Source: Lagopus muta (Eukaryota > Chordata > Aves > Galliformes > Phasianidae). From it: DNA of 64,000 bases. The notes beneath the pieces are model-generated. The model was given only the letters and a program-made list of their open reading frames with translations. It searched no databases and was not told the DNA's origin. Positions within the stretch are counted from its first letter, which is position 1; the number at the start of each line of letters is the position of its first letter. Shown here piece after piece: positions 25,801 to 37,062 of the stretch. The DNA lies in NCBI RefSeq assembly GCF_023343835.1, contig NC_064439.1, positions 23,562,933 through 23,626,932 of the forward strand, in the 5' to 3' direction. The position numbers and the translations under genes are program-made.

Positions 25801-28589
25801 GTACCAGGACATCCTTTTCACCCAGAGAACTTCTATGACAGATGTACTTGTGCAGATCTGGCTTATTAATGCATGGCTTTATCGTTCTTACATTGCACAT
25901 GATATGCCTCACTGCTGGAATGCATCCTATTTTGATACAGCACGAGTCAGAGTTAACAATGCAGCTCTCTTCATTGCTGAAAATGTTGATAAATGAATAC
26001 TAATACAGAACTTGCTCTTTTGTGAAGTGTTGTATCTCAGTGGAAGGCAGAACTATCAGATATGTATTTTGTTTCTTATCCATCCAAGGAAGGGATGAAT
26101 TCTCAGCAGGTAAACCAGAATCTAAAAGTCTTTGAAGAATTACAAGCATCAACAAATTTTATAATCACTAAAAATCTGTTTTCTATTTGCTTGCTCTCTG
26201 ATACGACACTTGATTGTCAATCATATTTGTTTTAATATGTTTTACTATTTGAACTTCCTTACGAGATGAAAAGCTTTCAGGGGCTTTTGAAATGTAGGCT
26301 AGGTTAAAGAAAGGGCTGTGCAGAGCCTTGCGAGAGTCATTTAGAAGCAGCTTGTCACTGTGACATTCGTGTCTGATGTCTGTGGCAAGTTTTTAGCTGC
26401 AAGACTTACAGTGGTTATTTTAAATAAGAAAGTCAGATTCCCAGTGAACGGTAGAAATACTAAAGCAGAATTATTGCAATGAGCCAGACAGGTCTATCAG
26501 AGAAGTTGTACAATCAGTAGGTGTACAAAGGTTAGGCTGAGGAAGATTATCACGATGGAAAGATAATCAAAACAAATACAAATGCACAGCAGTATCATAA
26601 GCTTGCAGTAAAGTCCACAAGGAGCACAGTCTCCAGAAAGAGATCTTTCCTCAGTGGCAGTCAGCATTTAAATGGGTTCTAGGAGAGGTGCAGCCAGGCT
26701 GCACCCTTTCCAGTAGCACCACTGAATTGCCTTCACCTGTGCTCCCACGGCTGACTCGCTGCTTGCCTCAGGTATTCAATCAGGGGTTCAGGTTGTGATT
26801 AACAGTTCCCATACAGAAGTCTTGCGTACTTGTTTATGTCATCTTGTGTAAAACAATAATATTTCTATTGTTTGTTTAGATAATGCAATAAATGTGATAT
26901 GTTGTCTCTTCCAATGATGCATGCCAGATATATTATACTCCACAGAAACCTTTGAGATGGCCATCAGAGAATTTGGCAAGAAATTGCTTCACGAGCATTA
27001 AGGAGTCTTTCACACAACATGTCCCTACTTGTGGAAGTTATTAAATCTATGAAATATAAACTTTAAAAAGGTAAGTAAGGTGAGATAAGAGGGGAAAATG
27101 AGTGGTTTTAGTGTTGATACAGTTTGACTCAAACTTTTAAAATTGTGGGAAACAGCTGAAGGATTACAACGGATCTGTCATCACTCCAGCTGCTGTTTAA
27201 ACAGTTTTATTTCTTTTTGCTGTCTTTGGTAGATCTTGTAACGTGTATGACATAGTCCAGGATTATTTTAACTCCATAAGCATCAAATGATACCGTCTGT
27301 GTTTGGAAAAGCATCAGGTCCTCATCTTACTGTACCACTTACTGAGTTAAACTTCCTGAAGTCCCTTTTTTTACGGAAAGAAAGGAGTCTCAGACCAGAA
27401 GATCCTAAAGCAATGGGCAAGAAATTTTTTCAGGATCAAGGAAAAGCAGCGCCTGTGAAACAAATGTGATTCAGTATGTTGGAAGCATCACATTCCCCAG
27501 CTCTGATCTGTTCCTGATTTCACTGAAATTAAAGGCTGTCCTGTGTTCAGTTTCTGTCACAGAGGAGTTGGGCTCACAGGAGCTGAGCAGATGCCCTGGT
27601 GATCCGCTAGTTAAGCTGTTGCAGAATGACTCAAGTGACTGACGTGGCTGGAAGAGGATCTAGTCTAATAAGTAGGGTTGCATTTTTGTCCTTGGTAACA
27701 TGGCTGTGTCTTACACAGCTGTCTGCTGGAGATTTATACTGTGCTCTTTTCGAACGTTCCCATCAGCACTCCCACTCAGGCACGAGGCAGACTGATTCTG
27801 TGGCTGTGTTGTGGGGGACTCGTACCATGGTGTTAGACTTCCTCGACCTCTCAAAACAAAGGCCCAGAGAAAAAAGTTCTGCAGGCTTCCCCTTCTTGTC
27901 TGCTTTTCCTGCAGTGGCTCTATGTACCTAACCCTGTTCTGTGTGCATGGGTAAAGAGAAAAGAACAATACTGAAAGCTTAGCTGCCCCTTGTTTGGGCA
28001 GGCAAAGCTGTAGATTCTTTGCTTAAGGGCCACAGAGATTACCTCCTCCTTCTTTTCTATATATAATCATGGCATCCTGATGTGGGATGTGGGAAGTGCA
28101 GACTCTTTCTCATGCTCCTCTGTTCTTTGTAACCTTGTTGTGTGTGTTGGGATAGGATGATGCCAGAGGAGGTGCTTAGTAGTTAGTATTCCCTGTGTGT
28201 TTACTGTGAGCAGTGGTTTTCTCAGCTAAAAGGTAGCAGGGGAAAGGGAGAGTTCCTATACTTATCTATTGTGAAACAGGTTATACTTTTTTTTTTTTTT
28301 TAATGGTGATTTTGGCACACTTTGGCATCTGTGTGGACATGGACCTGTGGCAGAAATCCTGATTTTGGTCTGTATCCATTTCCATTCAGTAAGTTTGAGA
28401 AGAGTGAAAATTTCACTTTGGGTTCTGGTGTGGACTTCATGACAGAATACAGACTTGACAACTGGAAAGGTTCACTATTCAAACATTTCATTTCCAGAAG
28501 TATTAAATAAGCAAATAGATAAATAAGTAAAAGGACCTGAGAATGGGCAAGGTTTATTATTTAAACATCTTTCCAGATCTGTCTGTGAC

Positions 28590-29200
28590 CTTTCAACTTA
28601 TGAACCTGTAATTGGTACTGCCGTTTTCATCGTCTGCACTGGGCCCTGCAGTAGGGTGCTGCTCCATCCTCTGCATGTGCCCTGTGAGAGCTGCAACTGG
28701 GGCAGGTTCCATCAGTGTGGCTGCTTTCAGCATGGCCTTTGCAGGGAATGGAGGAAGGAGGGCCCAAGGAGCCTGTCGCTCTGCTGCTTGTGGGTGCTGT
28801 GGTGGGCCAGCTGTAGAAGTGGGTGCTGTGTGAGATGGAGGAGCAGAAGTGGCAGCTGAGGTCTGCTGCATGGTGGCAGCAGAGAGGGGGCCATGGATGA
28901 CACATCTCCCTCTGTGCTGCTGCAACAGGGTGGGTCTGGCAGGGCTGGAGCAGAGCCAGCATGGGCAGCAATGTTTTTCATGCAGTTGTGTGGTGAGGGG
29001 CCCGTGGGTACCACTGTCTCTGCCCTTCCCTCCTTTTCTATTGCCATCAGGCTCCTGTCTTGCCCAGCATCTGCTCCCCACTTGGGCTGGGCACCTGGGC
29101 TGCTCCTCAGGTGGCTCTCATTCAGGTCTCCATGCAGGGCAGGGGCAGCCACCTCTCATCTCTTCAGGGCAGCTCTTCTCTGGCAGTGTTTGAGCAGTTG
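28590..29200 (-). other. GC-rich ORF-bearing block next to HSF-like pseudogene
   Basis: This 600-base block is clearly more GC-rich than its surroundings but has few CpG. It carries long overlapping frames on both strands; the longest is 162 codons on the minus strand (28,593-29,081), rich in Pro, Ala, Thr and His and ending NGSTNYRFIS. It lies directly downstream, on the same strand, of the HSF-like pseudogene. It could be the decayed C-terminal region of that gene, since HSFY-type proteins have a low-complexity region after the DNA-binding domain. The frame differs from that of the pseudogene and an AT-rich gap separates them, so the link is inference. I recognise no domain in it. Confidence 0.3.
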
Positions 29201-29459
29201 TGGCTCATCTCTCTTGAGTGATATTAAAAGAATAACTAAAAGATGCAAAGGAGAAGAATTAGTTCCTATCCATTTGGGACTGAAAGACAGCAAGATACAG
29301 GAAGATTTTTAATTGCTAAAGACAAACAAGGATATCAAAAGGGTCTATTGGTCAGCTTAATCCTAGAGCTTAGGCTAACTAAAAAAAAAAGATATGTTGC
29401 AAATGTATTGAAATAAATAGATTCTTCATATCCTGATTTATTTATCTTTCATTCCTTGG

Positions 29460-30055
29460 GTTCAAATTTGGCTATAAGCTAAATCTGTTTCATCCATATT
29501 TCTACTATTCAGCAATGCTACCTCTAAAATACCTGGAAACAGAAGAAAGAAACGGAGATCAGAGCATCTACTGTCATCTTCATCTCCTCTACTACGAAGG
29601 CTTATTTTTTTGGAATCTTCATCCCCCCTCCCAGAATGTTGCGAGTTGGTTTGTGTGTGGAGCAACTGGCATACCTTTCTGTGAGCAGCAAATGCTTCTT
29701 CTGCTGGAAATTCAGAAACCGGAGGAGATCTTTTGCAGTTACGTTGTATTTTGGTGAATCCATGTAGATTAAGTTGACGAGTGAAGCTTTTCATGTTTTC
29801 AGTCCAAAAAGCTCTCCAAGGTTCTTTGCTTCACAGTACTTCAACTTTAAACATATCTTCATCAGTTACAACAGTTTCCACTATGACTCCTCCAAGTCAT
29901 CTTAAATTGATCAATTTAAAACATTCACCAGTGTTTCTACAGAAAGCTGAAAACGCTGGCTTTGCTTTCCTTAGAAGAGGTAAACATTTGGTTTCCTGTT
30001 CATCAGAAGAAGTTAGCGAATCCTCTTCTTCCTTTATTTATGCTACAGCATAGAT
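29460..30055 (-). pseudogene. Heat-shock-factor (HSFY-like) DNA-binding-domain pseudogene
   Basis: One minus-strand frame, read from about 30,050 down to 29,462, resembles the DNA-binding domain of the HSF family, closest by eye to HSFY. In order it shows a VIVETVVTDEDMFKVEVL-like strand/helix segment, then the diagnostic recognition-helix motif KSFTRQLNLHGFTKIQRN (29,791-29,738), which matches the HSF consensus SFxRQLNxYGFxKI. It then shows a QTNSQHS-like remnant of the NPNFxR wing segment and a basic KKISLRS patch. Two in-frame TGA stops (29,897-29,899 and 29,831-29,833) interrupt the domain, and a TAA lies upstream of it. No intron is visible across the domain, which suggests a retrocopy, but no clear poly(A) end or target duplication was found. 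Intact HSF proteins bind inverted nGAAn repeats. This copy should not make a working protein. Confidence 0.82.
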
Positions 30056-30057
30056 AA

Positions 30058-30175
30058 ATTCAAGGAACATCTGGACAATGCTCTCAGCTATATGGTGTGA
30101 TTTTTGGGTGGTCCTGTGTGGAGTTGGACTCGATTATCCTTGTAGGTCCTTTCCAACTTGGGATATTCTGTGATT
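30058..30175 (+). mobile_element. CR1 3' end, plus strand (short)
   Basis: The last 110 or so bases of a CR1 copy: GGACAATGCTCTCAG, then GTCCTGTGTGGAGTTGGACTC, then GTAGGTCCTTTCCAACTTGG, ending GATATTCTGTGATTT. It lies immediately beside the upstream end of the HSF-like pseudogene. Confidence 0.88.
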
Positions 30176-33100
30176 TCAATGACTTGAAAATTAGCACCAG
30201 CTCTGTAATTTCCTACTGCTAGCTACTGATTAAATATACAAAATCATTTTGAAAAGTGTATTGAATATCTCCTTATAGAAGTAATTATAACATAGCCCAA
30301 TGTTTCAGACTTCTGAATGTTTAAGAAAATATTATCTTCTGTTACTTGGTTACTTTGTACATTTCAGTTTGCACAGACTGGCCATAAGAGAATCCATTAC
30401 ATCTAAATAAGCTGTCTTAAATAAATGCATACAAAACTAATTCACTTCTCTAAAAGCAGTGAAGAGCCACCAGAAATGCATGAGATGTGAAACAGTTTCC
30501 AATTTAAGAACATTTTAAATCAGTGTAGTCTGCAACAATTACTTTAAAAAAGTGTCTGTTCTGTGATTAGTTATTGTCTGCTCTCAAAAGATGAAAAGTT
30601 AAGCTGATGTTTTCTTGATCAAACCCAAGATTACCATACTAATTTTAAAAACTTAATTCTCTTTTTTAATATACATTTTTCTTCTCTTGTTTTCTTCGAT
30701 TTTGAGCCTTCCACGTGAAACAGACTGTTCTGTATGTGTCCTCTTTAAAATTTCATGTGCTACAGATGAATCAGTTAGTGAAGAATTCATGACTCATTCC
30801 TACAACAAAATGTCATGAACTTCCCCACCTATGTGGCCTGATCATCACACCCCTACTGATTTATCTCCTTGCAAACTTTCTGATTCCTTCTGTACAAAGT
30901 TCTTATTTTTCTTTCTGGTGTTGCATCCATGAGGACCTTATTATTGACTTTTTGCTGAAATGAAAGTCATGATAAAACTCAAGATTTCCAGGATTACAGT
31001 ATCTAACTACAAGGATGGCTGGTATGTATCATGGGTCATCATATGTTCTGTTGTACAAGGTATTACAGGCAGTGTTAATCTGAGAAATAGTGTGTATCTC
31101 TGTAACTCTATTAAGAGCAGATGGTTGGGTATCTGATTTCAAGTTTAAGCTTTGCTTTTTTCTTATTTCATGCTTGTACTCACTAAAAATGAGATGGAGA
31201 AGGCTATAAATTAAACAAAGCTCAGTGATTTTCCACTGAGTTCTGAATGAAATGGCTTATATCTACCAGGACAGTCTGAGGAGGAAGGGAAAAGAGTGAA
31301 GTTAGGTAAGCAGTCGATCTTCTTGATGTGCAAAGTAGCTGAAATCATTCCTTCTTGCAGTAATGTGGGTTGAAAGAGCAAAGGCTTAAAGAAAGAAGTC
31401 AGGAAAGAAAAGTTTGGTCCCCAGCCTTGAGATTCTGCATCCCTGAAATTCCTACTAATGTTGGTTTCCAGGCCATAGATCAGACAGCAAAAGGATAAGC
31501 ACCATGTACAAATAAATACGGTGGAAAACAGTGTAAATTTGTTTATATTGGAGTGCGATTACTTCGTGATCCTCAAGTGACTTATAATGATCAATAGACA
31601 GGATGTACAATGTTTCCTCTCTCATGGTTGATAGTTGCATGAGATACACACTATCCATTGGAGGATGTTTTACTTACCTTTAACTTACCTGAACCCCAGT
31701 TTTATTCAGAGTAGTATTCAAAGTCTAATTAGTAATGTATACATCTGTATTTCCTTAATAGAACATCTCCTTTGCCCCCTTCCCTATTTGAGATCAGAAA
31801 GCTGGCCCAAAAAGTAGTTGAGCCCTATGCAGGTGTTGTGCTTACTTCTACCTTTATAGTAGAGATTTCTAAAATCAGCTTTCTGACAATCCCATGCTCT
31901 CAGCAGTCAGGGACATATGCAGACATTTCCTTTTCATGTGACGAGGGTGGTTCAATACAGTCAGAAACACATTCTCCCTTCTGTTTACCCATCCACAGCA
32001 CTACTGAATGTCCCACAGTTTTTAAACATAATGAATTAAAGAAAACTCCAGAGTAATTTGATGACTTAATCTTTACATTGATAAAAAGTAGAATTTAGTG
32101 CCTTGACACAACGTGAATCTTTACAGTAGTCAAGACAGCAGAATTTAACATTTTTTCTTTCCACATAAGGAAGTTGTTTTTTTTTTCTATACTTCTTTTT
32201 TTCCTCTGTTGTCACTGGTGTTCTTTTAAATTTCAAACAGCCAATACGCCAGGCCAACCTTGTGTGCCCTGTATTCTGACTTCAATGGTTTTTGTATTTA
32301 GAATTCATAAGAATTTTCTTGTTAGCAAATGCACCATCCATGATAATGCCATCATCCACTATCCAGGGAGGAGGGAGAAAATGAAAACCAGAAGAAAACC
32401 AAATCCCAAACTCCCTTACTTGGTGTAGGCTCCTTCCAGCAGTCCACAAATCTTACTTGGGCATCTGGCAGGGACTTGGCAGCTTTGCAGTTGTGGGAAG
32501 TGAAAAATGATCACGGTTAAACTTATGCCTAGCATTCTCTTCTTTTTACAAAGACAGTAAAATAGTAATGTGGTACCCATTTGCAGGCATGTGTCTATGT
32601 ATAGCATTAGATGGCCTCTCCACAGCACTTACAAACTGCTCAGAACACCGTGCATGGGCGAACTGTAGTGCTGGGGAATTTAGGTTTGATCTCAACTCCC
32701 ACTCTCTCAGCTGTTTCTGAAGACTTGGTGCACTGTGTTCTTTTTCCTTCTCTGAATGGCACTGTGCATTGCTAGTAGTAGCACCATGAGCTACTACTAC
32801 CTCATACTATATTGAATATCCACTTACTTTTTTCTTACAGTGAAATAAGTAAGAGGAATTTTGTTACCTGGTCAGATGAGCTTCTTCAGTACCTCTAAAT
32901 GGTCTTGTATTGCAGTTGTGCAAAGCTGACTCAAGAGACTCTCAAACACAGAGCAGGAGAGTGCTCTTTTCCCCTCTCTCTTTCCCAACTCAAGAGTTTG
33001 CTTGTTACCCTTATCCCATCCTCTGAGTAATCTAGGAGGAGCTCTGCCATACAAGCTAATTACTCCCTCATTGCGTGAGCCTTCTCTTTCCATGTACTCT

Positions 33101-36100
33101 TTAAAACCTTCTTTCCCTGTTCCAAGTATGAGGCAAGCTGGAGCTCTTCAAGTGCTAAGCAAAACTGTCTACCTACAGCACAATCTTTTTTCAGACTGAT
33201 TGGATGGTATGGCTATGAAACAACCCTACCCAACTGCAGACAGTGGTTTCATACCTGGTGGAAAAGGCAGACACTGGAGAGAATACTGTGTTCTAGACGT
33301 AACTGCTACAGAGATATAAACACTGAACTTCATTCTTTATTTTTTATCAAAAATCTGTGTAATGTCAAGACATTTAACAGCTAGCACACCAGGCACTCCA
33401 GTACTTTGTTGTTCATTTGCCATTCCTTGCTGGCCTTGTTTGCACTGTGATAGTTAAGGTATTGGTATAAATCTGGAAGCCACCTGTGTGAAGGCATGAA
33501 AACATGCAGCTTCTTTATCTCCTTATTTCAGAGGTAACATCCCTCATCTAATCCATTTTATTCCTTATCTAAAAGCTAATTCCATTGCATCCTAAATAGA
33601 TAAATAAAAAGGGCCAAGTTCTTTTGCTTCTCACACACTCCTTAAAACTTCTTTCATCTCAAATTTGAAAAGTTGTTGGCAGTTTTGTATCCAATGTATT
33701 TCCTTCTGCCTCCACCTCCTCACCATCTATTCCTAAACCATATTTTCTCTTTTACACGGCACAGCATGAAAACTAATACAGACTGCTGGATTGAGGGTCC
33801 ATACAGGATGAAACCCCTGTAATCTCACTTTCCTTCTTTTGCCATTCAGTCCAGCCCTCCTTTCTCCCTTCCTCACAGCCATTTTTCTTAGATGACAACA
33901 TAGATGTCTGAAGATGTTGGTCATTTGTAGGTGTATTACTTACAGCAATGCCATCACAATGCAGAGCAAAACAAACTCATGTGAACTCACTATAAAGAAT
34001 TTCACCGTAACTCTTCAAATTACACAAAACTCTTGCTAAAACAGTTAAAATTCAGCATTTTTATTTTGTCTTGGTTCTGTATTTTCTCCTATTCACTTGC
34101 TTAAGGCTTTTGATTTTGGTATATTTGCTGTTTTGCATTCTTTTTGAAGTATCTACTTCTGCTGCCCAGGCAGTAGCACATACTTGTTTAACCCAGGCCC
34201 TGCTAGCAGCTTACTTACTGAGTTATAGTGCTAACATGCATATGACTTTGTGACTGAATGGATGAAAGTGTCACTTTTGATGGGGCCACTTGTCCTGAGT
34301 GCCATTCAGTAGATGTTTCCTGGAGCTCTTCCATCTCTTTGTCATTCTGCATTAAAGTTACAGATGACTGCATCAGATACAATTTGTTTCATGAAAAAAC
34401 ATAGGTGGGTTGAGTGTAAATGTACCTTTCTCTGGTAGCAAGAATCCTTGTAGCCTCTGTTTTAGACAGACATGTTTCCTCCTGCACAACCAAGGACCCA
34501 CAGCCTAAATCCATTTTGCAGGCCTATTCCAATGCTTGCTGATGTAAATCATGGCTTTTCAAATTCCTCTAGAGATGGGTAGCTTCTCTTCCAGAGACTG
34601 TGTCTGCATTGTTGTTACTACAATATATATTGCATCAAATTAACCACAACTAGCCCCACATTCTAGAATGCGGCCCTTTTCTTGCTGAGAAGGAAGTGGA
34701 ACTGCTCAAGATAATACATTTTCATTTTCCTGCTATTTTGTGCTCCTGCTAGCTTTTACCTACTCAGCATGTCCACTGAATTCTTAGTAAAGAAGCAAAA
34801 TCACTTTATCATTGGTCTCACTTTTGGATTTATCCACTGACTCAACAGTGAAATGACAAGAGGTTCCCCTTGTCTCATGAAGCACTTTTATAATTATCAT
34901 CAGATGGAACAAAACTCTTCAGAGCAGGAAAGGAGCTATACTTCACATTAATGTACTGGAACACATCTGCTACAAGCAAGGTGTTGCCCCTTCCATCCGA
35001 TAGGGAGAGCCAAAGAGCTGCTCTCCACTTGCTATCAGGCGTGTAGAGCTGTGTTCTTTCTTTCTTCTGCCCTGCTGGTGGCTTGGTGATTTTGCTTGTG
35101 CAAAGCTGGCTACCTCGTATTTTTGTCTTGGGCAATGGCCTGGGTTCCTTGACGGCCTTGTCACTTTGGATTAGTGCAAAAGTTTGTTCTGTTTAATACA
35201 AATATTGAAATCATCCTATTCCTCTATGAAAGGATGTACTGATTAATGTAAGTGTTCTTACCTTTTATTAAAGATGTCATTGTAAAATTGTAGGCTTTGA
35301 TTTGTTAATTTTTATGTTTTGTGTTTCAACATGATGGCAGTGTTGTCATTTTTCCTTTACTGGTGTGATGAACTGGTCACCCTTTTTGACTTCTTTTTCT
35401 CTCTTTACACAAGTGCTTTAGTGGTAGCCCAGAGCCAGTCTTTGCAGACAACTCTAACTGCTAACTTTTATTTCTTTCCAATTTCTTTACAGTGATTGCA
35501 GCACAGCGGTACTGTTTCTATGCTTTGGAGAAGAGCACAAAAATAATTGAATATTTTTAAGCTGGTTTACCTTTGTACAGCCATAGAGAACATAGTAATT
35601 AATACTGAATGCTCTTATGCAGTAAATTAAACTGATTACCAAGCGTAGCTTTGAGATTTTACTGAGGTTATATTAGCAAGACCTGTAAGGTAGGAAGAAA
35701 TGTAATCCAAGTATGTGTCAGGTAGCTGAGGTATGGGAAATATATAATTTGTTGTACATTCTAGAAGTGACAGATCACTGTTTTCAGCTAAGCAGCTGTT
35801 TTTCTCATCTATATTTAATAACTAACGTTTTGCAGGAAAAATGAGAAATAAATTCCATTAGTGCAACCATGACAAGTCCAGGCCAATGTTACTATGACGG
35901 CTTGAGACAGGCTATTACAATGTAAGCCCACATACAGGCACGTTCATCAGTTTCAGGGTGGAGCAACCCAAACAAATATTTTTCCAGCTTGCCAATGGAT
36001 TGCATACTGTGAGGCAGTACTTTTGGGCTGTATTTTGTGAACTCCAGCTTGCGTTTCTCCTTCCGAGAAGTCATGTGCTGCTATTTCCAGGATGGCAGAA

Positions 36101-36580
36101 GGCTCCAAAGTATCGCTAAATTTGAATGGTCAGTCAGATGGAAAAAGTCAAAGCCCAGATCGCTGTCTTTTCTTCATCATGGCACAAAACATTGTCTGAT
36201 TAGGCATGGTAGTGATTACTGAACTCAGTAATCAGATTTGCTTGTGAGTTATTTAGCTTCAAGTACACTTGTAAGCTCTGAGCATCAGGTACACTTCCCC
36301 CTGTTCTCCCAATTTTCCTGTAGCTCACTGAGTGCTCTTTCTTTGCGAATAATAGGGGATATTTACTGTACAAGAAATACTTTGAGATAATGCCTTTTTT
36401 CTTTCTTTCTTTCTTTTTTTTTTTTTTTTTTTTTGCAGACTGACAAACCCCATTATTCCAGATTCTGACTGCCAAGAAAAACAATTCTTTTCATCAGGAA
36501 AAGGATTTTATTTTAATAAGGAAGTATTTCCATTAAGAAATAATAATGTAATTATTATAAGGCTCCCCACGGTCTGTAAT
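30176..36580. other. Intergenic, no gene recognised
   Basis: AT-rich, gene-free stretch of 6.4 kb. All frames are short and none shows a domain I recognise. Its only distinctive element is the TTTC/T tract at 36,394-36,434. No CpG island, RNA gene or clear transposon was seen. Confidence 0.6.
36394..36434. repeat. TTTC microsatellite and poly-T tract
   Basis: A pyrimidine tract of T runs and TTTC units ending in 21 consecutive T, followed directly by GCAG. It resembles a strong splice acceptor by composition, but no exon was recognised after it. Confidence 0.9.
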
Positions 36581-36582
36581 TT

Positions 36583-36868
36583 GGGGAGGGGCTTTTTATT
36601 AGGGCATATTAGAAACAGGATGAGGGGAAATGGTTTTAAACTGGAAGAGGATAGCCTTAGACTAGGTATGAGGAAAACGTTCTTTACTGTGAGGATGGTG
36701 AGACACTGGAACAGGTTGCCCAGTGAGGCTGTGGATGCCCCCTCCCTGGGCATTCAAGGCCAGACTGGATGGGGCTGTGAGCAACTTGGTCTGCAGGGAG
36801 GTGTCCCTGCCTATAGGGCTGGAAGTAGGTGACCATTCTATGATTCTGTGATTCTATGATTCCATGAC
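36583..36868 (+). mobile_element. CR1 3' fragment, plus strand
   Basis: CR1 sequence encoding the degraded RGNGFKLEEDSLRLGMRK and HWNRLPSEAVDAP blocks, followed by the GGCCAGACTGGATGGGGCT block and terminal ATTCTATGATTCTGTG repeats. It is truncated at the 5' side. Its 3' end faces the 3' end of the next CR1 copy. Confidence 0.95.
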
Positions 36869-36925
36869 TTCTGTTTCAGATTAATCAATTGTGACATATA
36901 TGAAAAGTGTAACTACCTTACTTAG

Positions 36926-37062
36926 AATCACAGAATTGCAGAATGATTTGGGTTGGAAGGAATCTTAAAGATCACCAAGTTCCTTGTCATGGACAAAGAC
37001 ACTTCCCACTAGATCAGGTTGCCCAAAACCCCCATGCAACCTGGCCCTGAACAGTTTTACAA
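36926..37062 (-). mobile_element. CR1 3' end, minus strand
   Basis: Reverse-complement CR1: AGAATCACAGAATTGCAGAATG, then GGGTTGGAAGGAATCTTAAAGATCA, then AGGTTGCCCAAAACCCCCATGCAACCTGGCCCTGAAC. This copy belongs to a different CR1 subfamily layout from the one at 36.6 kb. The two are tail-to-tail with about 57 bases between them. Confidence 0.93.

Larger units (their letters stand above)
9953..28589. other. Intergenic, gene-poor; sparse repeats
   Basis: About 18.6 kb with no recognisable gene. It contains an ATTT tetranucleotide repeat (13,028-13,069), a 43-base-period duplication (17,338-17,418), an old CR1 remnant (18,665-18,855), a small duplication (19,821-19,860) and a 15-base T run (28,287-28,301). 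Purine-biased tracts at about 10.35-10.95 and 15.4-16.1 kb look like worn interspersed sequence, but I cannot assign them to a family. Open frames are all short (under about 120 codons), often overlap on both strands, and show no domain pattern. Confidence 0.6.

Noticed and set aside
28287..28301. 15-base T run as the poly(A) end of a minus-strand retrocopy including the HSF-like pseudogene
   Set aside because: Position and strand fit, but no poly(A) signal at the right spacing and no target-site duplication were seen, so it was not used to set the pseudogene boundary.
36394..36440. Strong polypyrimidine tract followed by GCAG, resembling a splice acceptor
   Set aside because: It is explained by the TTTC/T simple repeat, and no coding or recognisable exon follows before the CR1 copy.
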